In this document: in pieces, positions 12,201 to 21,637 of the stretch
How positions within the stretch are numbered: position 1 is the stretch's first letter
How the letters are laid out: the number at the start of each line of letters is the position of its first letter
Source: Clytia hemisphaerica
Taxonomy: Eukaryota; Cnidaria; Hydrozoa; Leptothecata; Clytiidae
Length of the DNA stretch: 64,000 bases
Reading direction: 5' to 3'
Assembly: GCA_902728285.1 (NCBI GenBank)
Contig: CACVBU010000064.1
Span: 418,718 to 482,717 of the forward strand
Translations under genes and position numbers: made by a program
Notes under the pieces: generated by a model
Told to the model about the DNA's origin: nothing
Database searches by the model: none
What the model saw: only the letters and a program-made list of their open reading frames with translations

Positions 12201-14352
12201 CCATAGCATTAGGGTATTTCGCGGGGGGGGGGGCACTCCAGGTAAGTGACCTACCGGACATGCGGCCCTTAAAGGTAGGTTTTTTGGACTTTGGAAAGTG
12301 CACTGTAAGGATTGATTTGTGAGCAAGTGGGAAAAAGTGCACTGTAAGGGTGTAAAATTTAAGATAATACCAAATTTTGAAGTAAAACTTGAAAAATTTC
12401 AAAAGAATTTGCCCTGAAAAGGGCAAAAAATTTCGAAAAATTGCACTATAAGGGTCGATTTTCAGCCAAACCTTTCCTGTGCTGTAAGGGTCCGATTTTA
12501 GAGATCTGATTTTTGGCCGAACGTACGTTCATTTTAAAAATCGAGTGCCCCCCCCCCGGGGGGGGGGGGGGTATTTTTGTGCAGTTTCTTAAGAAATTGG
12601 GTGTGCACTCTAAGCACAAAGGCTTTAAAATGTTCTTATTTTTGTCTCAATATTTCGACCATGGAAGCCTTAAGTTTATATAGTTTGTGTGTTTATAAAC
12701 GTGTTTGGGTGGTCAAAGAAATCAAGGCTATTGCATTATCGTGACAGCAAACATCGGTAGAAAGCTTAGAAGGGGAAAATTCTCGCGTATTCCAATTCGT
12801 TAAACTTGCCCTTTGAAATTTTTCCACAAAAGTTTTCGTTAATTTACTTAAAGGGACATAAAAGTTTTATTTTCCTTTAATTGAGCGCTCTCCTTGAGCT
12901 GGAAATGGACTAATTTCTACCCTTCCCCTCTTTCCCAACTCCCAAATATATTATTCTCTCTTCTCTAAACCGCTTCTTCTACAATTATTATATTTAAAAG
13001 TTTTACCAGACCCCCTCTATCGGCTTTATTTTTCAAATCGGTTTTATCTTTAGGAAAATCATCCGGCTTGATTTTCAGTATATCTCAGTTATCCAATAAT
13101 TTTTCCATATAATAGTATAACCGAAACTGAGAAAATCTGAGCTTGCCCTTTTCTCTCTTTGTTTGTGGTTCCTTTTTCTATTTTTCAATGAAAAAGGAAG
13201 GAAAATTTTTTGGGGTTTTTAATTAGTCGGCGGAAGAAATTTTTCCCGAAAAAAATTCAACTTCTTACATTTTTCCCCGATAAGAATGACTTCGCCAAAG
13301 AATTTTTTAGAATGCAAATTAGAATGCAAAGCAACTCCAGCCGTAAGTCCCAAAATTCGGGTTATTTTTTTAAAACAATGTATAGTGATAGACATCGTAC
13401 AACCGTGTCGAGATTTGAGAACTCACTCGCTTCGGGTTCCTGATTCAGTCGTAGACTTTGTCATGGGCGCAAAACAACAAGCACTCCTTTTACATGAAGG
13501 ATTAGAGGGGCGCATCCCTCTTCATTGATACATGATATAAACAAGGGTCTTACAAGACTGAAAGATTGACATAGGATTGAAATTCTTTCAAGTTAAGTGA
13601 ATTGCCAACCTCGTCCCCATGACGATTTGCTTTTTTACATAGGATCGCGCAAATTGATTATCAAAAGCTTTCTGCGAAAGTTTCACTTACCAAAAATTCC
13701 GTTACAGCCCCCCTCCTTTAATACACTCATTTTGCATACGGTAAATTTCGGCTGAAGTTCACTATGCTTAAGTAAAGCTCAATTTTTAGCCTCGACTATG
13801 CTTAACCCTTAAGATTTTTCGCGCATTTTCCCGCTCTCTTTAATCTTGAGAGAAATGAAGACATTCTATTGTTTTCGAATGTTTACCATATGATATTTGG
13901 AAATTATGATTCTTTCTTCTGTTATTTTCTGAAGTTTTGGAAATTATGATTCTAAAAATTTCTTTGGCTGAGCCTCAAGGTATGCTTAGCATATGCTTAA
14001 TTTTTCTGAAAATTTGAGCTTCAGTATGCTTATAAACGTTATGCTTATAAAACAAAATGAGTGTATGACAGGAAAAATTTAGCTGAAACCGGTAATTTGG
14101 GGTGTCAGGGTCAAAGGTGAATATCCGGAGGATGATACCCGTTATTTCGAGGAAGGGCAACCTAACCCTTTTTAATTTTATAGTATTATGTTTTATTTGA
14201 CAGGTGTTCCCATCCTACACATCATCCCCTACCCGTTCCCCTCCACGTGGCACACACTCAATGATGATGAAGAACATCTCGATCCAACCACCATTGAAGA
14301 TCTTCTCAAAATATTTCGCCATTTCATTTTCTCCTATTTCTCACTTGAATAA
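247..14352 (+). CDS. QPCT: Glutaminyl-peptide cyclotransferase (glutaminyl cyclase), seven coding exons
   Basis: Coding exons: 247-378, 1539-1685, 2878-3153, 4663-4836, 10374-10473, 11236-11376, 14204-14352; together 1119 nt, 372 aa plus stop, phase consistent at every junction. The enzyme converts N-terminal Gln (or Glu) of secretory peptides to pyroglutamate and is a zinc-dependent M28-fold enzyme of the ER/Golgi or outside the cell. The start encodes a hydrophobic signal-peptide-like segment (residues 6-18). Visible family motifs: AAHYDSK (His142), ATDSAVPC (zinc Asp161), FLDGEEAF (catalytic Glu200, zinc Glu201), LLDLLGA (Asp250), DDDHVPF (Asp315/316) and VPILHIIP (zinc His329). Length is close to the ~360 aa of vertebrate QC. 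Exons 1-4 end in phase 0, exons 5 and 6 in phase 1. Introns range from ~0.8 to 5.5 kb and are full of transposons. A hydrophobic N-terminus could also act as a signal anchor, as in the Golgi isoform QPCTL. Confidence 0.95.
379..1538 (+). other. QPCT intron 1, no recognisable element
   Basis: An AT-rich intron of 1160 nt between GTAATC at 379 and TTTAATTCAG ending 1538. Short open frames inside have no family resemblance. I see no repeats or RNA genes. Confidence 0.7.
1686..2877 (+). other. QPCT intron 2, no recognisable element
   Basis: An intron of 1192 nt from GTAAGT at 1686 to CTTTTTTCAG ending 2877. It is low-complexity AT-rich DNA with only chance open frames. Confidence 0.7.
3184..3411. 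mobile_element. MITE with ACACG-T-run-TATAAGAAC ends (copy 1)
   Basis: Begins TACACGTTTTTTATAAGAAC and ends ATTCTTATTAAAAAATGTGTA, an imperfect inverted repeat of ~20 bp. The body repeats 'AAGAAC...AGGCTT' modules. Related ends occur at 16676-16902, 37228-37441, 44879-45212 and 46658-47023. It is too short to code for a transposase. Lies in QPCT intron 3. Confidence 0.65.
3412..4662 (+). other. Rest of QPCT intron 3
   Basis: AT-rich intron sequence up to the acceptor TTTTACCATAG ending at 4662. It has C-rich patches near 4151-4160 and 4340-4395 that resemble fragments of the poly-C tipped elements found elsewhere in the window. The open frame near 3608-3964 looks like chance AT-rich sequence. 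Confidence 0.5.
4855..4945 (+). repeat. Short repeat with GGGGACACGAGAA/TTCTCGTGTC ends, copy 1
   Basis: GGGGACACGAGAAG at the left and CTTTCTCGTGTCTCTGCCCC at the right are imperfect inverted repeats around a core GCGTTGGTGCAATGCAAC. Related copies lie at 9985-10080 (opposite orientation) and 36103-36172. Confidence 0.6.
5493..5680. mobile_element. Foldback element (long imperfect palindrome)
   Basis: AATTGACCTTTTTTCAAAG at 5493 is mirrored by CTTTGAAAAAAGGTCAATT ending 5680, and the complementarity continues inward through the GTTGAATAATTATGTAGTCC arm to a small loop. Almost the whole 188 bp is arm. In QPCT intron 4. Confidence 0.8.
5942..7578. mobile_element. Nested 1.6-kb inverted-repeat element
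   Basis: Left end TTTAAGGTGGTAGTCTACCG, right end CGGTAGACTACCACTTAAAC, differing by one base insertion. It sits entirely inside the 5819-8063 element. The interior is AT-rich with several C-runs and no coding similarity I can name. Confidence 0.75.
7676..7910. mobile_element. Foldback element with TACCGTGAGATTGGGTAA ends
   Basis: Arms of ~85 bp: TACCGTGAGATTGGGTAACT at 7676 is mirrored by AGTTACCCAATCTCACGGTA ending 7910. The loop holds ~60 bp. The same end TACCGTGAGATTGGGTAA restarts at 63825 near the window end, so it is a family. Confidence 0.85.
8207..8692. mobile_element. 486-bp element with nested inverted repeats
   Basis: TTAGACTAGTAAACTAGTCG is mirrored by CGACTAGTTTACTAGTCTAA ending 8692. 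A second inverted pair, CCGACTAGAAGCTACTTCC and GGAAGTAGCTTCTAGTCG, lies inside (near 8318 and 8571). The long open frame across it is not conserved protein. Confidence 0.75.
8855..9185. mobile_element. MITE with TTTGGTTCCCGTCAT ends
   Basis: TTTGGTTCCCGTCAT at 8855 is mirrored by ATGACGGGAACCAAA ending 9185, a 331-bp element with 15-bp terminal inverted repeats in QPCT intron 4. No transposase. Confidence 0.7.
9555..9784 (+). repeat. Two-copy 115-bp tandem duplication
   Basis: The 115-bp unit starting ACAACACTGACTTATC at 9555 is repeated at 9670 almost without change (one visible A/G difference, AAACACC versus AAAGACC). The near identity suggests a recent duplication. Confidence 0.9.
9985..10080 (-). 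repeat. Copy 2 of the GGGGACACGAGAA repeat, inverted
   Basis: The reverse complement reads GGGGACACGAGAAGTGC then GCGTTGGTGCAATG, matching the repeat at 4855-4945. Both copies are in the same QPCT intron. Confidence 0.55.
11793..12038. mobile_element. MITE with AAGGCCGGT...CCACTTTCGCGC ends
   Basis: AAGGCCGGTCTCCACTTTCG at 11793 is mirrored by CGAAAGTGGATACCGGCCTT ending 12038. The 246-bp element explains the 149-codon open frame on the minus strand here, which has no protein-family features. Confidence 0.8.
12221..12571. mobile_element. Poly-G/poly-C tipped MITE in QPCT intron 6
   Basis: The left end is GCG followed by a run of G and CACTC; the right end is GAGTG, a run of C, then a run of G. 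The flanks GGTATTTC (left) and GTATTTTT (right) look like a 7-8-bp target duplication. It lies inside a fragment of the ACACG/TATAAGA family (from ~12119). Confidence 0.65.
12600..14203 (+). other. Rest of QPCT intron 6
   Basis: Mostly unannotatable AT-rich sequence. TTAAAGGGACATAAAAGT near 12848 matches the end of the 52421-53518 element, and AACCTCGTCCCCATGACGATT near 13606 recurs near 18890 and (inverted) 20155. The acceptor is TTTATTTGACAG ending 14203. Confidence 0.5.
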
Positions 14353-14384
14353 ATGAATTGAACGAATGAATGAATATAAACTCA

Positions 14385-14460
14385 CCTGGCACGCGACGTT
14401 GTTTTGGTGTTCGTCTAACGTCCACGCCCATCTCCATAACGTCATATAAATGTTCGATGA
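14385..14460. repeat. Partial AACGTT-type MITE in the QPCT 3' UTR
   Basis: CCTGGCACGCGACGTTGTTT and later CATAACGTCATATAAA resemble one arm of the CAGCTGG...AACGTTG element seen intact at 19360-19454 and 52101-52185. It starts 33 bp after the QPCT stop codon. Confidence 0.45.
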
Positions 14461-14770
14461 ACGTACTGTTCAAAAGTTGTGTTGGTTTCTTCCTTTTCCC
14501 CGGTATGTCAGTGAATATTGAGTTTGGAATATTATTAAATGAAACGAAATTTGGGATTTTTAACTAGTATTTATAGTGAATTTGATTTTGGATGGTCTAC
14601 AAAAGCACTAAACTAGAAAATGTATCAAAAGTGGAAATGATAACTCTGCGAGAAGGAAATTACCAAAACAATGAAATCCTTATTAACACATAACATTCAA
14701 GTGATCTGTGCCTTTTGTGGATTATTCAAAATCATGGCAGACTGTCATTTTGAATTATTGTCATATCTAA

Positions 14771-14776
14771 AATAAA
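14771..14776 (+). terminator. Candidate QPCT poly(A) signal
   Basis: AATAAA ~420 nt after the stop codon. Another AATAAA overlaps the stop codon itself (14348-14353) and is less likely to be used. Confidence 0.4.
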
Positions 14777-15629
14777 CTGTGATGTACAGTTGGAGTCTCA
14801 ATATAAATCGAACGTCTATGGAAAAGTATATTTATTGTTCGAATTGTAGAGACTCCACTGTCAAAAGGTTTTGTTTCCATCATAAGCAACTAGCCCCAAA
14901 CACCACCAACAGTCAATCATTATAAGTGCTTGTGGGCTAAACTCTGTAAGTTTTTCATATGACAATCTTTCATTTTTAAATAATGTAAATTCCTAAAAGA
15001 AACAATTATATTTTATTAGCACTTAAAAAATGATATCTAAGATATTTATTCAATGTAACTGTGATAAATGACTCGGTTTTTAACATGAAATCAAGTCGAT
15101 TTTTCATGTGCCGGTTGTTTTTTTTTATTACAATTTCGTTTTCTGGGCTGCACATATGCCTCTAAAATTTAGAGATTTTTTATACTCTTTTGTTTAACAT
15201 AAAAGAAATAGTGTTAGACTAAAATACTTACCTAAAAGCTGTTTGTCTGTCTGACAGTAAGACAAAGAAGATGTTTCAATTTAAAAGAAATTTGATTTGA
15301 TATAACTTGGAGAAAGGTATCCCAGAGCTGATTTTAACTTATCATTTTCAGAAATAATATGAAATTTTCTTCCTCAAATTTTATTATTTTCAATGGTTCA
15401 CATTATGCATGATATTTATGATGACGTAATGTTTTATACGGAAGCACAAAAATATAGCCTGGCACTAGTTTTATTGTTTAAATAAAAAATCAGTGACAAA
15501 CACACGGTATTTTTTTGGGTGTTTCCCTATTAAACATTACGTCATGAATATCACGAATACGGTACTTATGTCTTGCACACTTTTTTGGATACCATATAAA
15601 AAAGAAGTGCATCTAAATTTATTATCAGA
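14777..15629. other. Intergenic, nothing recognised
   Basis: AT-rich intergenic sequence with no gene, RNA or complete repeat that I can support. Confidence 0.6.
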
Positions 15630-15960
15630 TATTCCGATGGTGGATTGGTGGCCGCCCAATATAAAGCTCTGAAGGAGCGGGCCATTTTCCCATCGGAGAG
15701 GAACGATAGTCGGCCTTTGATGTGCCGCATCTCCAGTCAGGTTCAACTTCTTTCGCACGTAAACCTAAAAATATTTTGGTTGGACTCGCCAATCCCCGAA
15801 TACGAGGGCTGGGTTACCACATACCAGGCCTCCCACTGCAAAATCCTATATGCGGACTTGCAAAATTCCGTAATCTAAACATACCGGATGTTGAAATTTT
15901 ACCCGACCATCAAAGCTTTAGCGTGCCGGATGAAAATTTCTGCATGTGGTTGCCTGATAA
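15630..15960 (+). repeat. Repeat with protein-level conservation (ERNxSRPLM element), copy 1
   Basis: It shares with 50710-50965 a start GATATTCC.ATGG and translated blocks: SERNDSRPLMCRISSQVQL here versus [19 protein letters not shown] there, then KPKNILVGLANP versus [12 protein letters not shown], then LAKFRN...PDVE and QSFSV in both. The blocks fall in different frames here, so this copy is broken. It may be a fragment of a transposon gene; I do not recognise the family. Confidence 0.6.
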
Positions 15961-16675
15961 CATTAGGTTAATTTTCCGTATTTTGAAATTATATGCATTT
16001 TAAAGGGATATTCTATTATTAGTGACAAGAATAATGATATTGTTAAAAAAAATATAAAATATATTCTATAAGTAAATACTCGAATTGGAAAAGTTTTCTT
16101 CGTTTTTTATTTTCAGAATTCATAAGAAAATGTGCAGTTGGCTTTCGCTGCGAATTCGCTAATTTTCGAAATATAGAAAATCCATATTTAATCCGTGCCC
16201 GTGCCCCGGACCCGTGTTTCGAACTAGCCGTATTCCTTATAAGCTTGGAACAGATCAAAATTTTAATTCTGAAAATTGTGGAGACAGACCAAATTTTCTA
16301 GGGAAGATACTTTGAGATTAAAAATTTAGGTTTTGAGGAGAAACAGATCTTCATTTATAGGAATAAGATTTTTGAAACTTTTGGCCAACCGATCAAATTT
16401 TCCAGGAAGTCTATGCCTGGGAAACAGATGTTTAAAAAAAAAAGTCCTCGCTGGATTCTTTCGTCTTAAAAACACGTGCTTCTTATTGGAAGTAAAAAAT
16501 GTTTACCATCAATATCTCGAGGTTTTCTTTAGGACAACAGAAATCGTGGGACAATCGTCCTAGAATCATTGTAGAAAAAGTAAATTTATCATCTTCCACT
16601 TTATTCATCATACATTTTCCAAAATAACATGGACTCATTCCATTTGATTCAACTCTAGATTATCTTTTTAACGAG
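15961..16675. other. Intergenic, nothing recognised
   Basis: AT-rich spacer with chance open frames only. Confidence 0.6.
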
Positions 16676-16902
16676 TACACTTTTTTTCTTTTATAAGAAC
16701 AATGAGGCTCGAAATCGCCGAAAAATAAGAACAATGATGAGTTTGGAAATACTCAATTTCAAGCAATTTAGGGGTCAAAGGAGTACAAATACTAAAATAC
16801 TTCGATTTCACCCAATAAATAAGAACAATTTGAGGCTCAAAGTGCCTGAAAAATAAGAAGCTGAGTCTTGTCAAAAAATTTACTGACTTATAAAAAAGTG
16901 TA
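16676..16902. mobile_element. MITE with ACAC-T-run-TATAAGAAC ends (copy 2)
   Basis: TACACTTTTTTTCTTTTATA with TAAGAAC at the left and CTTATAAAAAAGTGTA at the right (16887-16902). The body contains repeated 'AAATAAGAACAAT...GAGGCTCGAA' modules, like the 3184-3411 element. Confidence 0.65.
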
Positions 16903-17332
16903 TGTATGATTTTTGAAAAGATATTCAAGAGTGAAATATTGCAAAATAAAAAAATAATCAAAAACAAATTGCTTGGTGAAAAGAAAAAAGATCAACTTCG
17001 TGAAGGATTGTGCTGTAAACCCCATTGTTTTACACAGATTCGTAATAATTGCGCAGTGTGATTTTTGAGCTGTGCAGAAATGTAACGCGTACCCTTTTGT
17101 GTACTTTTTTGATGATTTATCATGCTATGTATATTAAAAAGCTCGAGAAGAAGCTATTCACCGTTGAAATGATATTTCCAAGGAGAATAATCTACGTAAT
17201 TTATGAAAAGTTGAAAAATGAAAAGGAAAAATGAAGCTGATTGTTATCTTCATTGTTCAATTCTCAACTTTTCAGAAATGTTTTATCTTTAGATTATAGA
17301 TATGAGCCCGCTGAGTGCATTCGGAATGGGTC

Positions 17333-17352
17333 CTACTCCCGAAGGAGTAGGG
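17333..17352 (+). other. Perfect 8-bp stem hairpin with CGAA loop
   Basis: CCTACTCCCGAAGGAGTAGG folds into an 8-bp perfect stem closing CGAA. It starts the GC-richer insert of the duplication block. In the other copy (near 26247) it is eroded to CCTACTGCCGAAAGAGG. Function unknown. Confidence 0.5.
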
Positions 17353-17643
17353 CTCACGGCGCTGACAGACACTGCGACTTGATAGGCGCAAACTGCCAAG
17401 CCACCGCGTATACCATAAACACTCGAACGACATTGAGAGAGCGATGCTTACGCGAGACCGAACCTCGTGAGATTCATGGCACGTCACAGTGCCTGTCGTT
17501 TTAGATTATTGTCCTTGGAAATATCGTTTCAAACAAATGTGTATAACTTTTTAATATACTTGCTGTATGGTGTCCGCATGCCTTTAAGACAGATTTTAGG
17601 TATGAAATTTCTTTCTCTTACCGAAGTAATTATGAATATTTGA

Positions 17644-17887
17644 GGTTTGGCGAGTGAAAGATAGCGGAGGAGCATTAGTCAAATGGCGTGTGTTGAGAAA
17701 GTCGAAATCTTTCACACCTGGAGTACAGTCAGGACATTATGATGCGCTTTACAAGGCCGAGAAATTCGAAATCGTCAATTACCCTGACAAAAACCTTCTA
17801 AACAAACGTTCTGAAATCATGGCGAAATGTCACCTTCGTCGTAAATTCGATCTTAGATTAAAAAACGGAAATATTGACGTCATATAA
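17644..17887 (+). CDS. Unidentified terminal coding exon
   Basis: An open frame preceded by an acceptor-like AATATTTGAG and ending with TAA at 17887; poly(A) signal AATAAA follows at 17997-18002. The translation runs VWRVKDSGGALVKWRV..., with PGVQSGHYDALYKAEKFEIV and NLLNKRSEIMAKCHLRRKFD. It is rich in charged residues and its balanced composition is unlike the low-complexity shadows around it, so I think it is real coding sequence. No in-frame ATG starts it, so it should be a 3' exon or a relic. I do not recognise the family, and I see no upstream exon in 14353-17640. It lies inside a duplicated block whose second copy lacks it. Confidence 0.5.
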
Positions 17888-17996
17888 AAAGAAGCTATTG
17901 AATTATTTTTTCGAAATAGATAGTGTAACGTATATTTTTTATTTTTAGTTATCCTGAAGATTGTCACAAAAGTTATTAGGAAACTGCCAGTAGCAG

Positions 17997-18002
17997 AATA
18001 AA
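17997..18002 (+). terminator. Candidate poly(A) signal for the orphan exon
   Basis: AATAAA 110 nt after the TAA at 17885-17887. Confidence 0.35.
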
Positions 18003-18320
18003 AAAGGGTCTTTTCTTCCTGACTGACTAATTACTAATTAACTACTTTTCATTGATTAATTATTCTCCGACGACATCCCGTTATCATTTGTGTACGGCTA
18101 ATTACGCATACGTTGTTAGGTGCGTTAACAATAAAGGTTTATAAGGTTTCCTTCCGCTAAATCCGTCGAGACAGAGCGCTTACACAATTCTAAATGAGAC
18201 GATTCCTCTTAGGCTTATTTCGGAGCTGGATATCTCGTTAGAATCAACAGTCACATAGCAATTCCTAAGACCAGTGATTCATCATCTCTCCTCTTTCAGG
18301 ACGGCCCCAGCTAATGGGCT

Positions 18321-18601
18321 TTTCCAGAATAAAAACCTTATACCCCCTGTTGAGGAAGTCCATCATTTTGTGGCTGGAAATGAAGTAACCCCCTGGAATT
18401 CCAGGCAATTTCAGGTTTCAATTCCTCTGGAATTCTGAGTTTTAGTAGGATTTAAAAGGCTACCCCCATGGATGGAATTCCATCAGTTATTTTTGACAGA
18501 TTTTTGTATTTCCCTATGGAATTCCACCACATATCAAATCTTACCCCCTTGGAACGGAAATGGACCTCCTCAACAAGGGGTATACGGTTTTTTTCTGGAA
18601 A
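18321..18601. mobile_element. MITE with TTTCCAGAA...TTCTGGAAA ends
   Basis: TTCCAGAATAAAAACCTTAT then ACCCCCTGTTGAGGAAGTCC on the left, mirrored by ATGGACCTCCTCAACAAGGG then GTATACGG...TTCTGGAA on the right. The interior carries several GGAATTCC palindromes. Confidence 0.75.
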
Positions 18602-19359
18602 AACCCAATTTTGTTCCATTTGGAACGATAATTCTCGGCAGTCGTAACTTTTTTTGAGGACCTCATTTAAAAATCCGGCACGCTGAAAATAAGATAGAGC
18701 ATAAAAATTTAATTTGTATATTTGTATCTTTCTTGATATATGCTCCTTGTTTTTCTTTTTTTTTAATTTTTCACCAAAACAATAGCTTTAAACTTATACT
18801 CAATAACTGAGTGATTGGTGTTTTAATTGTCTTATCTGAACTATTTAACAGACCATATTTATCTCATCTCCCCTAAATACCCATACCCTAACCTCGTCCT
18901 CGTGACGATTTACTTTTTATAATTATATAGGATGTAGCGATTCTCAACGACCATCAAAATTATAAAAAAAGATAGAATCAGACCCTGGGGACGTGGTTGA
19001 CACATCCCCCTTTCTGTAATGGAATTTTACTCCTCCCCTTTTTACAGAAAATCCGTTTTCCATTGCGGAAATACAACCCTAATATTCTCAAGCCAGGGTT
19101 TGCTATTAATTAATTGATCGGTTATTGATCATTTTGCTTCTGCCACATATTATCTTGCATTCTTGGTCATCGTACTAAAAAAAGTTGTCAAATGCATTAA
19201 GCGGGAGAGAGAGCCTGGTTTGAAAAGAATGAAATGACGAACAATTCTAGAGACTAGAAACAAGAGACTTGTTGCAGCTTGTTGGTTAAGAACAAGAAAA
19301 GGTTTATCTTATCTTACTTATTTTAAATTAAAGAAAGCTACTTTTAAACCCAAACGAAT
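18602..19359. other. Intergenic, nothing recognised
   Basis: Only a fragment AACCTCGTCCTCGTGACGAT near 18890 that recurs elsewhere in the window. Confidence 0.55.
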
Positions 19360-19454
19360 CCAGCTGGCACATAACGTTGTTTCAACGTCCACCTAACGTT
19401 ATAAGACGTTGTGAACGTTATATAAACGTCAAAAAACGTTGTGTACCAGCTGGG
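19360..19454. mobile_element. Short AACGTT-type MITE, intact copy
   Basis: CCAGCTGGCACATAACGTTG at the left is mirrored by AACGTTGTGTACCAGCTGGG at the right, with internal repeats of AACGT. A second copy abuts pyruvate kinase exon 5 (52101-52185). Confidence 0.8.
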
Positions 19455-19619
19455 AACAGTACAGTAGGTTTTCAAAGAATGAAAAGGTGAAAAATGCCAG
19501 AGACTAAACCAAAAAGAATTATTAAATGATCTGTCGGTAAAGGATGAGAGAGGCATGTCCTAACTTCTTACTTATGAAGCTCTTCCGCGTCAAACATAAT
19601 AAGAAAACGATCTATCCAC

Positions 19620-19965
19620 AATCATTGTCGTAATATTTGAGAAAAAAGGGAAATTCACCGGGAAGTTTTGAAACCACAATCGATTTGTAAGTGCTCTAAA
19701 GTAGGTTCGAAGGGTAGAGTTATAACTCTGAGTTTTAACGCTAGACTTAAAAGGCCGACTTAGCACCTTAGGATCTGAGTATCTTAAAGTTCAAAAATAG
19801 TCCAATAAGGCTCTGAATAGCCTGGAAGTCTGCCAACCCCTCCCAAATTAAAATATTCCATTGAATTAAAGAGATAGCCCAAAATCGACTTTCTCACCGG
19901 AACTTTAAATCTTGAAAAACGTTAAAATAACCGGAATTCTCATTATATTTCAACCATGATTGCAG
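19620..19965 (+). repeat. Interspersed ~320-bp repeat, copy 2
   Basis: Shares with 29447-29766 and 44358-44670 the order ATTTGAGAAAAAAGGGAA, TTTTGAAACCACAATCGATT, GGGTAGAG, TAGGATCTGAG, TGGAAGTCTGCCAACCC and CGACTTTCTC, ending near ACCATGATTG. Confidence 0.8.
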
Positions 19966-20398
19966 TCTTTAGTACAAAAAGACCGTAAGTGGTAATTCAC
20001 ATTGGTTTAGAGATATAGACGCCTGAACGAAAAAAATGCTGACTCTGTCATAATTTTCCCGTGTCGGCGAATAACAACAGATCAAAGGAAATACCAAAGA
20101 GAATATAAAAATATATGTTTTTATATTCTCTAGAAATACTAATATTGTTTGCCAATCGTCATGGGGACGAAGTTGAGGGGGTATAGGAAAAAACAAATCA
20201 TAGTTTTTTACTTTCTTTTGTGAAAAAAATAGAATAAAGCATTTCCAGGAGTTTCCTGTGACAATTGTGCAATCACAGTGTTCATTATTTCCTGGCCGCG
20301 ACGTTCCAAAAAGCTTGTTTTTTCCTGTTCTTAAGCGTGTCTCTCTCCGAGTCTCTCTCTACAGTAGACACTTTTTTTATAAGAATAAAAAAATTAAT

Positions 20399-21112
20399 TT
20401 ATCAGAAATTGGTAACATTCATCAGAAATTATTCACATTCATCAGAAATTATTCACATTCATCAGAAATTATTTACATTCATCAAGGAATATTTATATTC
20501 ATCAGAAATTAGTAACATTTATCAAAAATTATTCACATTCATCAAAAATTATTTACATTCATCAAGGAATATTTATATTCATCAGAAATTAGTAACATTT
20601 ATCAAAAATTATTCACATTCATCAAAAATTATTTATATTCATCAAGGAATATTTATATTCATCAGAAATTAGTAACATTTATCAAAAATTATTCACATTC
20701 ATCAAAATTTATTCACATTCATCAGAAATTATTTACATTCATCAAGGAATATTTATATTCATCAGAAATTATTCACATTCATCAAAATTATTACATTCAT
20801 CAAGGAATTTTATTCATCAGAATTATAACATTCATCAAAAATTATTCACATTCATCAAAAATTATTTACATTCATCAAGGAATATTTATATTCATCAGAA
20901 ATTATTCACATTCATCAAAAATTATTTACATTCATCAAGGAATATTTATATTCATCAGAAATTAGTAACATTTATCAAAAATTATTCACATTCATCAAAA
21001 ATTATTTACATTCATCAAGGAATATTTATATTCATCAGAAATTAGTAACATTTATCAAAAATTATTCACATTCATCAAAAATTATTTACATTTATCAAGG
21101 AATATTTATATC
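20399..21112 (+). repeat. Minisatellite, 20-bp unit with an 80-bp higher-order period
   Basis: About 36 copies of a 20-bp unit such as ATTCATCAGAAATTATTCAC. Four variants alternate in a fixed order (AAGGAATATTTAT, GAAATTAGTAAC, AAAAATTATTCAC, AAAAATTATTTAC endings), giving an 80-bp higher-order repeat. The array stays open in one frame for 135 codons only because the unit has few stops; it is not a gene. Confidence 0.95.
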
Positions 21113-21637
21113 ATTAATATAAAATTAATGAAAGTTACGTTCATGTTATTAGGTAGCATGGTCTACGTGTAATATGTATGTGTAATATAACAAATTGACG
21201 ACATTCTTTTGTATATTACATAAAAAGTATAACATGATGTTATAGCAATATTATATATCGATAATATCATCTTGCACTGGGCGAAGTAAGAGATTTCTAA
21301 TCCTGGAAATATCTTGAAAATATGATATTTTAATTTCCATATACATTTGTAAATTAGTAAATATGAAAATATGACTTTTCTATCAAGTTTTCTATATTCC
21401 CAAAGTTTAGGAAATATCATATTTTTATGATATTTCTAGGATTGAAACATCATATTTTCAAAACATTTCCAAATTATGGAAATATCTTGAAAATATGATA
21501 TTTCAATGAATTTCAGATTTGGAAATATCAAAATGAAAAGTAATTTTTGATGAATAATTTTTTTTTGATGAATGAAAAGTTACGTTCTGATGAAAAAAGA
21601 TTTTTGATGAATATTGACACCAAAAACCAACCAATAA
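21113..21637. other. AT-rich spacer with diverged ATATTT(CC) repeats
   Basis: Variants of GGAAATATCTTGAAAATATGA recur between 21295 and 21530. No gene. Confidence 0.6.

Larger units (their letters stand above)
17093..18125 (+). repeat. Segmental duplication block, copy 1
   Basis: Ordered stretches match 25985-28235: AAGCTATTCACCGTTGAAAT, GATTGTTATCTTCATT, TTTCAGAAATGTTTTATC, GTCGTTTTAGATTATT, TTTCTTTCTCTTACC and CCCGTTATCATTTGTGTACG. This copy contains the orphan exon 17644-17887 and a GC-richer 160-bp stretch at 17335-17495 lacking from the other copy. The other copy contains a 1.7-kb transposon instead. Confidence 0.8.

Noticed and set aside
12221..12571. G-runs as a possible G-quadruplex regulatory site
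   Set aside because: The G/C runs occur in pairs at the two tips of an element with flanking duplications, so a transposon explains them; quadruplex formation remains possible but unsupported.
20265..20672. 135-codon open frame with repeated HSSEI/FIRNY-like words
   Set aside because: It is a translation of the 20-bp minisatellite, which lacks stops in this frame; there is no start context, splice site or protein character.
20399..21112. Possible CRISPR-like array
   Set aside because: Units are contiguous with no unique spacers, and the genome is eukaryotic; it is a minisatellite.
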